Positions 37,003-43,585 of a stretch of DNA of 64,000 nt are shown here, piece after piece. Below the pieces are notes generated by a model that worked only from the letters and a program-made list of their open reading frames with translations, ran no database searches and was not told the DNA's origin. Each line of letters begins with the position of its first letter. The stretch's first letter is position 1. The position numbers and the translations under genes were made by a program. Location: positions 248,001 through 312,000 of the forward strand of contig NZ_JBGCCT010000003.1 in NCBI RefSeq assembly GCF_041260665.1, read 5' to 3'. The DNA comes from Catenulispora sp. GP43 (GTDB taxonomy: Bacteria; Actinomycetota; Actinomycetes; Streptomycetales; Catenulisporaceae).

Positions 37003-38001
37003 TTAGCTGCTGCTGCGTCCGGCCGCCACGTCCAGCACGACCTTGCCGACGTGTCCGCTCTCCTCGACCACCCGGTGCGCCTGGTCTGCCTGCTCAACCG
37101 GCAGCACCCGGTCGACGACGACCCGGAAGCGGCCCTGCTCGATCAGCGGCCACACCGCCTCCCGCGCCGCCGCGACGATCTGCGCTTTCTCTTCAGACGG
37201 CCGGGCGCGCAGTGTGGTTGCACTGATACTCGCCCGCTTGCGCAGCAGGGTGTTCAGGTTCACCTCGCCCTTGACACCGCCCTGCAGGCCGATGATCACC
37301 AGCCTGCCACCCACCGCCAGCGCCTGGACGTTGCGGTCCAGGTAGGCGGCGCCCATGTTGTCCAGGATCACGTCCACGCCGCGGCCGTCGGTGACCTCGG
37401 CCACCGTCTCCACGAAATCCTCGTCCCGGTAGTTCACCGCGACGTCGGCGCCGAGCTCGCGGCAGGCCTTCAGCTTCGCGGCGCTGCCGGCCGTCACGAT
37501 CACCCGTGCGCCGAGCTCGTGCGCGAGCTGGATCGCGGTGGTCCCGATGCCGCTGGAGCCGCCGTGGACCAGCAGCGTCTGGCCGGCCTCGAGCCCGGCG
37601 AGCATGAAGACGTTCGACCAGACGGTGCACACCGTCTCCATCAGCCCGCCGGCATCCAGCGCGCTCATGCCCGTCGGCAACGGCGCGACCTGCCCCGCGG
37701 GCACCGCGACGAGCTCGGCGTACCCGCCGCCGGCCAGCAGCGCCACGACCTCGTCCCCGGGCACGAACCCGCCGACCCCGGCACCGACCTCGACGACCCG
37801 CCCGGAGCACTCCAGCCCCGGATAGGGCGAGGCACCCGGCGGCGGCGTGTAGAAGCCCATGCGCTGCAGGATGTCGGCCCGGTTCACCGCGGTCGCGGTG
37901 ACCTGGATCAGCACCTCGCCGGCCGCCACGACCGGATCGGGCACCTCCGCCCACACCAACTGCTCCGGTCCGCCCGGCTCTGCGATCGTGATGGCGCGCA
38001 T
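37003..38001 (-). CDS. NAD(P)H-quinone oxidoreductase (PIG3/QOR type)
   Basis: 332 aa, a zinc-free MDR protein. N-terminal GroES-like half (VTATAVNRADILQRMGFYTPPPGASPYPGLECSGRVVEVG), nucleotide-binding half with VHGGSSGIGTTAIQLAHELGARVIVTAGS, and a C-terminal GHVGKVVL. The family reduces quinones with NADPH. The start ATG 38001 has TAGGGT exactly 6 nt upstream and no ribosome site, so it is probably leaderless. It heads a two-gene operon with bpa, an association common in streptomycetes. It is divergent from the ncRNA candidate at 38.2 kb. Confidence 0.9.
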   Translation of the reverse strand: MRAITIAEPGGPEQLVWAEVPDPVVAAGEVLIQVTATAVNRADILQRMGFYTPPPGASPYPGLECSGRVVEVGAGVGGFVPGDEVVALLAGGGYAELVAVPAGQVAPLPTGMSALDAGGLMETVCTVWSNVFMLAGLEAGQTLLVHGGSSGIGTTAIQLAHELGARVIVTAGSAAKLKACRELGADVAVNYRDEDFVETVAEVTDGRGVDVILDNMGAAYLDRNVQALAVGGRLVIIGLQGGVKGEVNLNTLLRKRASISATTLRARPSEEKAQIVAAAREAVWPLIEQGRFRVVVDRVLPVEQADQAHRVVEESGHVGKVVLDVAAGRSSS

Positions 38002-38156
38002 GACTTCACCCTAGCGAGACCCGTGCACAAGGGCCGGATCCGGGCGGGAGGACGGCTCTGGGCGGGACACCTGACCACGACTGGGGCCGCTGGGAACCTT
38101 GAGGCGCGATTGTTCCCCCATTCGGTCGACAACGAGTAAAAACCCGCCAGTAGCAC

Positions 38157-38185
38157 TTGGCACCGACCTTGATCGGTCGTAGAAA
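38157..38185 (+). promoter_or_regulatory. Strong sigma-70-type promoter
   Basis: TTGGCA (38157-38162), a 17-bp spacer and TAGAAA (38180-38185). The spacer contains the dyad CGACC-N6-GGTCG (38164-38179). No open frame with normal codon use follows, so it should drive a non-coding RNA. Confidence 0.65.
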
Positions 38186-38191
38186 GAAAGC

Positions 38192-38430
38192 AAGGCCCGG
38201 CGACCTCCCAACTCAAAGAGAAGGAATGGTTTGGCACAAGGCCGCTCGACCTCGACATCGAATCGGGAACCCACGCAAAGACCGACCCCTTAAGGGGCCA
38301 GCCAGCCAGGCAGACGGAGAGAAACCGCGAGGACCTGGAAGGCGACTACGGCATACAGACGCTTGTTAACTCGTTCTTGGTGTCATTCATAACGGCGGTG
38401 CCGCTTGCGCAGCGGCACCGCTGACCTTTT
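38192..38430 (+). ncRNA. Candidate ~240-nt structured non-coding RNA
   Basis: This stretch lies between the divergent starts of the quinone oxidoreductase (38001) and the TetR gene stop (38453). It has a near-consensus promoter just upstream, a strong rho-independent terminator at its end (38395-38421 followed by TTTT), noticeably lower GC than the neighbourhood and internal self-complementary elements such as CCCCTTAAGGGG (38286-38297). Possible small reading frames show no GC3 bias. It does not carry the signatures of tmRNA, RNase P RNA or SRP RNA. A 6S-like/Ms1-type RNA (as scr3559 of Streptomyces coelicolor) is the best guess, because the window also carries the homologues that surround that gene, but I cannot confirm it from the sequence alone. 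Confidence 0.55.
38395..38421 (+). terminator. Rho-independent terminator of the ncRNA
   Basis: GCGGTGCCGCT (38395-38405), loop TGCGC, AGCGGCACCGC (38411-38421), then TGACCTTTT. An 11-bp perfect stem with T run. Confidence 0.85.
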
Positions 38431-38452
38431 CTGTCGACGCTTCAAAAGGGGA

Positions 38453-39040
38453 TTACCTTGGCGAATCCGCGGCGGCCGCGACAAGTGCGCCGGCGAGTTT
38501 ATGCGCCGCCTCGTCGTCGAGCGGCCGGTGGCCCACCAGACCGCGATACCAGAGCAGGCCGTAGGCCAGGTCGGTGAGGAAGTCGAGGTCGGCCTCGGCC
38601 GAGACCTCGTCCCGGGCCGCGCCCCGTTCGAGCAGGACCCTCAGCGTCGCCCGGCGACTGGCGAGGAAGTCGTAGAAGGGGCGCGCGGAGTCGGGGTTCT
38701 CGATCGAGGCGACCATCATGCTCTTCAGCTCGCTGAGGACCTTGGGGTCCGCGGACTGCTGAAAGGTGGCCTTGAAGAACTCCGTCAGGTCGGCGGCCAG
38801 CGTGCCGGTGTCGGGCAGCGGGATGGTGTGCCGCGCCCGCGTCGCCACGGCCTCGGCGATCACCGCGGCCTTCGACGGCCACCAGCGGTAGACCGTCTGC
38901 TTGCCGACGCCGGCGTCGCGGGCCAGGCGCTCGATCGTGAAGCCCTCGTAGCCGACCTCCTGCAGCAGGCCGATCGCGGCGTCGATGATCGCCTCTCGGG
39001 CCGCCTCGTTGCGGCGTCTTCCGGTGTGCGGGCGCTCCAT
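38453..39040 (-). CDS. TetR-family repressor
   Basis: 195 aa from ATG 39040 (TAGGCT 7 nt upstream, no ribosome site; leaderless). HTH at about 15-58 (AAREAIIDAAIGLLQEVGYEGFTIERLARDAGVGKQTVYRWWPSKAAVIAEA), with the GVGKQTVYRWWPSK recognition segment; the C-terminal domain fits TetR_C_11-like regulators (Rv-type repressors of small enzymes). It is divergent from the SDR at 39139. The 98-bp gap has two 25-bp palindromes of the same design, presumably its operators, so it should repress both itself and the SDR. Confidence 0.9.
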   Translation of the reverse strand: MERPHTGRRRNEAAREAIIDAAIGLLQEVGYEGFTIERLARDAGVGKQTVYRWWPSKAAVIAEAVATRARHTIPLPDTGTLAADLTEFFKATFQQSADPKVLSELKSMMVASIENPDSARPFYDFLASRRATLRVLLERGAARDEVSAEADLDFLTDLAYGLLWYRGLVGHRPLDDEAAHKLAGALVAAAADSPR

Positions 39041-39059
39041 GCCCGGCAGCCTAACGGAT

Positions 39060-39112
39060 TTGTCTAGACGCGTCGTCTCGGCAATACTTGTCGAGACGGA
39101 TCGTTTCGACAA
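39060..39112. promoter_or_regulatory. Two tandem TetR operators between the TetR and SDR genes
   Basis: TTGTCTAGACG-N3-CGTCTCGGCAA at 39060-39084 and TTGTCGAGACG-N3-CGTTTCGACAA at 39088-39112. Both are 25 bp, with 11-base arms and a 3-base centre, and their starts are 28 bp apart. The second has a single arm mismatch, the first two. Confidence 0.75.
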
Positions 39113-39138
39113 AGAGTCATCCGACGGAGGGGACGGGT

Positions 39139-39879
39139 ATGTCCACCGAGGGGAAGTTCACCGGCAAGACCGTGTACGTGATCGGCGCGAGCCACGGGAT
39201 CGGCGAGGCCATCGCCGGCGCGTTCGCCGCCGGCGGCGCCGACGTCCTGATCACCGGCCGCACCAAGGAGCGCCTGGACGCGGCGGCCGAGCGCATCGGC
39301 CACCCGGTGCGCGTCTTCCAGTCCGACGCGCGGCGGCAGGAGGACGTGGACGCGCTGTTCGCGGCCGCGGGTTCGAAGATCGACCACCTCGTGCTCGCCG
39401 TCAGCGGCGGCATGGTGGGGCTGGGCACGCTGGCCGAGCTCACCGACGAGGCCCTGCGCGAGGGCTTCGAGGGCAAGGTGTTCGCCCAGCTCAGGATCCT
39501 GAGGGCGGCGCTGCCGCACCTCGCCCCGGACGCCTCGGTGACCTTCATCGGCGCCGGCAGCTCGCGCGCGGCGTTCCCCGGCACCACCGCCCTGGCGGCG
39601 GCCAACGGCGCGCTGGACGCCGCGGTCCGCCCGCTGGCCGCGGAACTGGCCCCGGTCCGGGTGAACGCGGTCTCCCCCGGCGTGATCGACACCGCCTGGT
39701 GGCATCCGCTGGGCGAGCAGCGCGACGGGTTCATGGAGCAGCAGGCCGCCGCCACTCCGGTGGGGCGCGTCGGACAGCCTCAGGACATCGCCGACGCGGT
39801 GCTCTTCCTGGCCGGGAACGGCTTCACGACCGGCGTGGTGCTGGATGTGAACGGCGGGACCACGCTGGCCAGGAGCTGA
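39139..39879 (+). CDS. Short-chain dehydrogenase/reductase
   Basis: 246 aa from ATG 39139 (GGAGGGG ribosome site). Cofactor loop GASHGIGEA (residues ~12-20). The usual catalytic Tyr-x-x-x-Lys is not clear: the equivalent region reads FPGTTALAAANGALDAAVRPLA, so Tyr and Lys appear replaced (ALAAANGALD). A Ser lies in GAGSSRAAF. The protein therefore may bind NAD(P) but not act as a normal SDR, as in several SDRs used as atypical reductases. Residues later (PLAAELAPVRVNAVSPGVIDTAWW) are standard. It is induced or repressed through the divergent TetR. Confidence 0.82.
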   Translation: MSTEGKFTGKTVYVIGASHGIGEAIAGAFAAGGADVLITGRTKERLDAAAERIGHPVRVFQSDARRQEDVDALFAAAGSKIDHLVLAVSGGMVGLGTLAELTDEALREGFEGKVFAQLRILRAALPHLAPDASVTFIGAGSSRAAFPGTTALAAANGALDAAVRPLAAELAPVRVNAVSPGVIDTAWWHPLGEQRDGFMEQQAAATPVGRVGQPQDIADAVLFLAGNGFTTGVVLDVNGGTTLARS

Positions 39880-39950
39880 CGGGGATCAGGCCACGGACGG
39901 CCGGGCGGCGGGGCGCGATGACGCGTCCGGCTGTCCGGCTGTCCCGCTGT

Positions 39951-40733
39951 TCAGCCGCGCATGATGGCTTCGCACACCGCCAGCGACTCGCGCGCTCCCA
40001 TCGCGACCGCCTCCGCGTAGTGCGCGAGCCAGGCGGCCAGCCCTTCCTCCGTGCCGGACGCGTAGCCGCGGGCGGCGTCCAGATACGCCTCGACGCCGAG
40101 GTCCACGTGCCCGGCCTCGACCACCGCCAGCGACTGCGGGTCCAGGCCGCGGTCGGCCAGGATCAGCCGGGACGCGGCCCGGGCCAGCAGGCCGTCGCCC
40201 CAGCCGAACGGCTCGCTCACCAGCAGCTCGGCGTGCACCGCCGCCGCGGCCACCACGGCCGGCACGTCGGCGGAGGCCGGATCGCGCAGGTCGTTCGCCA
40301 GGGTGGTGAGCACGGCCGCGGCCTCGGGGTCGCGCGGGCGGCCGACTCGGTCCTGCTCCAGGTGTCCCGCGGCGGCGAGCAGGTGCATCCGGGACAGCGC
40401 CTGGATCGGGGACCGCTTCCACACCGGCGCGAGCGTGCCCAGCTCGCCGGAGATCCGCAGCGCCCCGCGCAGCTGGCCGGAGCCGTCCTCGTCGCCGAGG
40501 TCGGTCCGCCGGCGGACCTCCTCCAGCGGCCAGTCCGTGCCCGCCTCGCTCAGCGAGCCCAGTGCGGCTGAAGCCCGGGCGCCGCGCAGCTGCGACTCGG
40601 CGGTGACGCGAGCCGACTGGCTGCGCAGGACCTTGTGCTTGCGCACGCGGTCCACCGCCTCGCGGGCGGTCTCCGCGGCCTCGGCGGCGTTCGGGACGGC
40701 GGCCAGGCGCCGGATCGGGGAGCGGGTGTCCAT
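39951..40733 (-). CDS. Fic-fold-like conserved actinobacterial protein
   Basis: 260 aa from ATG 40733 (TAGAGT 7 nt upstream, leaderless). An N-terminal helical section (AAETAREAVDRVRKHKVLRSQSARVTAESQLRGARASAAL) is followed by a region that resembles a Fic core: SPIQALSRMHLLAAAGHL and AVHAELLVSEPFGWGDGLLARAASRLIL (about residues 164-192). The second segment recalls the Fic motif HPF-x-DGNGR-x-x-R, but the histidine, Asn and Gly of a working site are not in place. Probably an inactive or altered Fic-like protein. It is conserved next to a ParA/CooC-like ATPase in streptomycetes as I recall, and here they are divergent with a metal-type box between them. Confidence 0.65.
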   Translation of the reverse strand: MDTRSPIRRLAAVPNAAEAAETAREAVDRVRKHKVLRSQSARVTAESQLRGARASAALGSLSEAGTDWPLEEVRRRTDLGDEDGSGQLRGALRISGELGTLAPVWKRSPIQALSRMHLLAAAGHLEQDRVGRPRDPEAAAVLTTLANDLRDPASADVPAVVAAAAVHAELLVSEPFGWGDGLLARAASRLILADRGLDPQSLAVVEAGHVDLGVEAYLDAARGYASGTEEGLAAWLAHYAEAVAMGARESLAVCEAIMRG

Positions 40734-40898
40734 TTCAGGGACTCTACCGATTGGGCCCACGCGCAATGCGCGCTCCAGGCTTCGCAGAAGCCGTGCGCGC
40801 AGGCTGCGGGGATGGTAGCGGGGCCGCCACCCGATCGGAGGACGCATGGTTGACGCGCCGGGGCGCCGCCGTCGAGACTCGGCGCGTACCCGTTTTAA

Positions 40899-40913
40899 TG
40901 AAAACGATTGTCA
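40899..40913. promoter_or_regulatory. Fur/Zur-type 7-1-7 operator
   Basis: TGAAAAC-G-ATTGTCA, extended by A/T flanks (ATGAAAACGATTGTCAT, 40898-40914). It matches the actinobacterial Zur box pattern TGaaAAtgATTnTCA well. It overlaps the end of a TTTAAT -10-like hexamer (40894-40899), 65 bp before the ATPase start, so a repressor here would block transcription. Confidence 0.6.
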
Positions 40914-40977
40914 TCAAGCCCGGCCGCCCCGCGGAGCCCGCGGCTTGTTCCCCTTCCCAGCGCTTGGAGGTCCCGAC

Positions 40978-41955
40978 ATGCGCATCGCCCTGGTCGGCAA
41001 AGGCGGCAGCGGCAAAACCACGGTCTCGGCCCTCCTGATCCGGCACCTGGCCGCCGGCGGCCGCCCGGTCGTCGCCGTGGACGCCGACATCAACCAGCAC
41101 CTCGGATTGGCGCTCGGCCTTTCGGAGCAGCGGGCCGCGGCGCTGAGCCCGATGTCCGCCCACCTGTCGGCGATCAAGGACTACCTGCGCGGCGACAACC
41201 CGCTGATCGCCGGCGCCGAGGCCATGGTGAAGACCACACCGCCGGGACGCGGCTCGCGGCTGCTGCGCCTGGAGGAGGACAACGCCGTCCACAGCCTGTG
41301 CGCAACGCGGCTGGGCGGCGACCTGGAGACCGTCCGGCTGATGGTGACCGGCGGCTTCGAGGAGCAGGACCTGGGTGTGTCCTGCTACCACTCCAAAATC
41401 GGCGCCGCCGAGCTCTACCTGAACCACCTCGTCGACGGGCCCGACGAGTACCTGGTGATGGACATGACCGCGGGCGCGGACGCCTTCGCCTCCGGCCTGT
41501 TCACCCGTTTCGACCTGACCTGCCTGGTGGTGGAGCCGACCCGCAAGTCGGTGTCCGTCTACCAGCAGTACCGCGAGTACGCCAAGGAGTACGACGTCAC
41601 CATCCGCGTGGTCGGCAACAAGGTGACCGGCCCGGAGGACGTCGCCTATCTGCGCGACCACACCGGCGCCGACCTCGTGGCCTGCCTCGGCGCCTCGCAG
41701 TATGTGCGGGCCCAGGAGCAGGGCCGGGACAAGGGCTTCGACACCCTTGAGCCGGCCAACCGCACCGCCCTGGCGCGCCTACAACTGGAAGTGGACTCGG
41801 TGCCGCAGGACTGGGCCAAGTTCACCCGGCAGGCGGTCCACTTCCACCTGAAGAACGCTCAGGCCTGGGGCGACCGCGCGACCGGCGTGGACCTCGGCGC
41901 GCAGGTCGACCCGGACTTCGTCATGGGACCGGAAGCGTTCGCGGCACCGAGCTGA
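40978..41955 (+). CDS. CooC/MinD-like P-loop ATPase
   Basis: 325 aa from ATG 40978 (TTGGAGG ribosome site). The deviant Walker A of the MinD/ParA/CooC class is GKGGSGKTTV (residues 7-16), with AVDADINQHLGLALGL (switch I/A'), VMDMTAGADAFASG (Walker B) and VVGNKVTGPEDVAYL (NKxx base contact). CooC proteins insert nickel into CO dehydrogenase; the related actinobacterial proteins have no known client. The text LCATRLGGDLETVRLMVTGGFEEQDLGVSCYHSKIGAAELYLNHL is a family-specific insert containing two Cys. A Fur/Zur-type box upstream suggests a metallochaperone or ion-linked role. Last 35 nt overlap the hydrolase gene on the other strand. Confidence 0.82.
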   Translation: MRIALVGKGGSGKTTVSALLIRHLAAGGRPVVAVDADINQHLGLALGLSEQRAAALSPMSAHLSAIKDYLRGDNPLIAGAEAMVKTTPPGRGSRLLRLEEDNAVHSLCATRLGGDLETVRLMVTGGFEEQDLGVSCYHSKIGAAELYLNHLVDGPDEYLVMDMTAGADAFASGLFTRFDLTCLVVEPTRKSVSVYQQYREYAKEYDVTIRVVGNKVTGPEDVAYLRDHTGADLVACLGASQYVRAQEQGRDKGFDTLEPANRTALARLQLEVDSVPQDWAKFTRQAVHFHLKNAQAWGDRATGVDLGAQVDPDFVMGPEAFAAPS

Positions 41956-42847
41956 ACGCCGTCACCTTCCGCACCACGTCCGGGTCGATCAGGATCCGGA
42001 AATGGCCGAGGCTGGTCCAGTGGTCGAGTTCGGCCCCGGGCCACATGGCGGCCAGGCGGTCGCCGCTGGCCACCGGGACCTCGCGGTCGCCGAGGTCGTG
42101 GACGATCAGCAGCGGCGGCAGCCCGGCCAGGTCCGCGGTGCGCATCCGCTGCGGGATGTCGAACCGGTCCATGGACTCGCCTACGCGTTTCTCAAGAACC
42201 CTGAGGAAACCCGTCCGTATGCGTTCCCTGAAGCCGAGCATCTTCGCGAACTCATAAGAGAACCCGATCGGGTCGCTCACCGGCGCCACGACGGCCAGCC
42301 TCCCCACCCGGAGGCCGTCGAGCACCGACAGAACGACCGCTGCCGCGCCGAAGGAGTGCGCGATCACCGCATGCGCTTGCCCGAAACGGTCCACGGCACA
42401 GGACAGGCTCTCTGAGAACTCCGGGAGCGTCGCCCGCCCCGGCCCCGCGAAGCTCCGCGACGACTTCCCGTGGCCGGGGGCGTCGAACGACACCACGCGG
42501 TGGCCGGAGGCCAGCAGCGGCTCCACGAAGGCATCGAGCTGTTCGGCCACACCGCCCCAGCCGTGCACGAGGTAGACCACCGGCCCCTCCGCGCCCCAGA
42601 CATTGCCGCGCACTGTGCTGTGGCGCACGGTCATCGTGAAGGGCTCGCCGGCGGACACCGCGACGGGCGTCCTCGGCCTCCAGGGCCGTTTGGGAACGGT
42701 GAGCCAGATCCGTTCGGCCCAGCGCGCGCCCGGACCCGGCGCGACGACTTCCAGCACCCCGAAAGCGGTACGCAGCGCACCAATCGCAACTGCCTTTTTA
42801 GCACGAACGGTCGTGCTTTTTTTACGCGACGACGATGACGCGGTCAT
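41921..42847 (-). CDS. Alpha/beta hydrolase
   Basis: 308 aa from ATG 42847 (GAGGGGG ribosome site). A Ser/Lys-rich start (TASSSSRKKSTTVRAKKA) leads to an alpha/beta hydrolase: oxyanion VYLVHGWGGVAEQ, nucleophile AHSFGAAAV, acid in HDLGDREVPVASG and the histidine in SLGHFRIL. The family spans lipases, esterases and haloalkane-like hydrolases; the substrate is unknown. It lies 14 bp behind a TetR gene in the same direction, so the two form an operon; the TetR recognition motif is found both upstream of the TetR gene and within the first codons of this gene (42800-42817). Confidence 0.85.
   Translation of the reverse strand: MTASSSSRKKSTTVRAKKAVAIGALRTAFGVLEVVAPGPGARWAERIWLTVPKRPWRPRTPVAVSAGEPFTMTVRHSTVRGNVWGAEGPVVYLVHGWGGVAEQLDAFVEPLLASGHRVVSFDAPGHGKSSRSFAGPGRATLPEFSESLSCAVDRFGQAHAVIAHSFGAAAVVLSVLDGLRVGRLAVVAPVSDPIGFSYEFAKMLGFRERIRTGFLRVLEKRVGESMDRFDIPQRMRTADLAGLPPLLIVHDLGDREVPVASGDRLAAMWPGAELDHWTSLGHFRILIDPDVVRKVTAFSSVPRTLPVP
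42800..42817. promoter_or_regulatory. Intragenic copy of the TetR operator
   Basis: AGCACGA-ACGG-TCGTGCT, a perfect palindrome within codons ~11-16 of the hydrolase gene. Read on the minus strand its first 14 nt match the site at 43455 exactly (AGCACGACCGTTCG). Confidence 0.6.
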
Positions 42848-42861
42848 CTGGATGACCCCCT

Positions 42862-43443
42862 CTAGCGGTTGGATTCGATCAGTCGGGAGAACGCGTTGCG
42901 CGCCCGTTCCTCGGCCCTGGCGTCGCCGAGCAGCCGGTGCGCCTGGAAGTAGATGAGCATGATCCCGTGCAGGTCGTGGGCGAACTGCTCCGGATCGGCG
43001 CCGGCGGCGAAGAAGCCCTCGGCGATCCCGGTCCGGAACATCTGCGCCACCGAGTCGTTGAAGTCCAGGTGCATGCGGACCAGGCGGTCCCGCACCGGCC
43101 CCGGCTGGTCGTCGTACTCCCACGCCGCCGAGACGAACAGGCACTCTGCGGTCCCGTCCCGCGACACCGCCAGCCAGCTTTCGAACAGCGTCGCGATCCG
43201 CTTCTCACCGCGCGGGGCGGACAGCGCGGGCCGGACGACGTCCTCGACGAACGCCTCGCTGGCGAACTCCAGGACCTGGACTTGCAGCGCCTCCTTGGAC
43301 TTGAAGTGCGCGAACAGGCCGCTCTTGGACATCCCGGTCCGCTCGGCGAGCGAGCCGATGGTGAGCGAGGCCAGCCCGCTGGACGCCGCGACCTCGACCG
43401 CGGCTTCCAGGACCTGCCTGCGGGTCTCCTCGCCCTTGCTCAC
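42862..43443 (-). CDS. TetR-family repressor
   Basis: 193 aa from GTG 43443. HTH at about 8-52 (TRRQVLEAAVEVAASSGLASLTIGSLAERTGMSKSGLFAHFKSKEALQVQVLE) has the GMSKSGLFAHFKSK recognition helix of TetR_C_6-type repressors. The C-terminal domain is helical (FVSAAWEYDDQPGPVRDRL). It is first in an operon with the alpha/beta hydrolase gene. A motif AGCACGACCGTTCG lies 12 bp upstream of the start and again inside the hydrolase gene, so autoregulation is likely. The opposite-strand kinase gene starts ~140 bp away. Confidence 0.9.
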   Translation of the reverse strand: MSKGEETRRQVLEAAVEVAASSGLASLTIGSLAERTGMSKSGLFAHFKSKEALQVQVLEFASEAFVEDVVRPALSAPRGEKRIATLFESWLAVSRDGTAECLFVSAAWEYDDQPGPVRDRLVRMHLDFNDSVAQMFRTGIAEGFFAAGADPEQFAHDLHGIMLIYFQAHRLLGDARAEERARNAFSRLIESNR

Positions 43444-43454
43444 ACTCAGAAAAT

Positions 43455-43472
43455 AGCACGACCGTTCGGCGA
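43455..43472. promoter_or_regulatory. TetR operator upstream of the TetR-hydrolase operon
   Basis: AGCACGACCGTTCGGCGA. The first 14 bases equal the site at 42800-42817 (read on the minus strand); the right end is imperfect. It lies immediately in front of the TetR start. Confidence 0.55.
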
Positions 43473-43585
43473 GCGCGACCCATCATCGGCCACTGCCGGC
43501 CGACCACTCCCGGCCGGTCACTCTCAGCGATCTCAGACCCCCGACACCCTCGACTTCGCACCCCGACCGCATCAGACTGGGGCAT

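Noticed and set aside
38157-38369. Small basic frame (for example from ATG 38226, about 47 codons) inside the ncRNA candidate
   Set aside because: AAGGA abuts the ATG with no spacing, third codon positions are near 50% GC against ~90% in nearby genes, and a promoter box overlaps the longer version. Non-coding RNA is the better reading.
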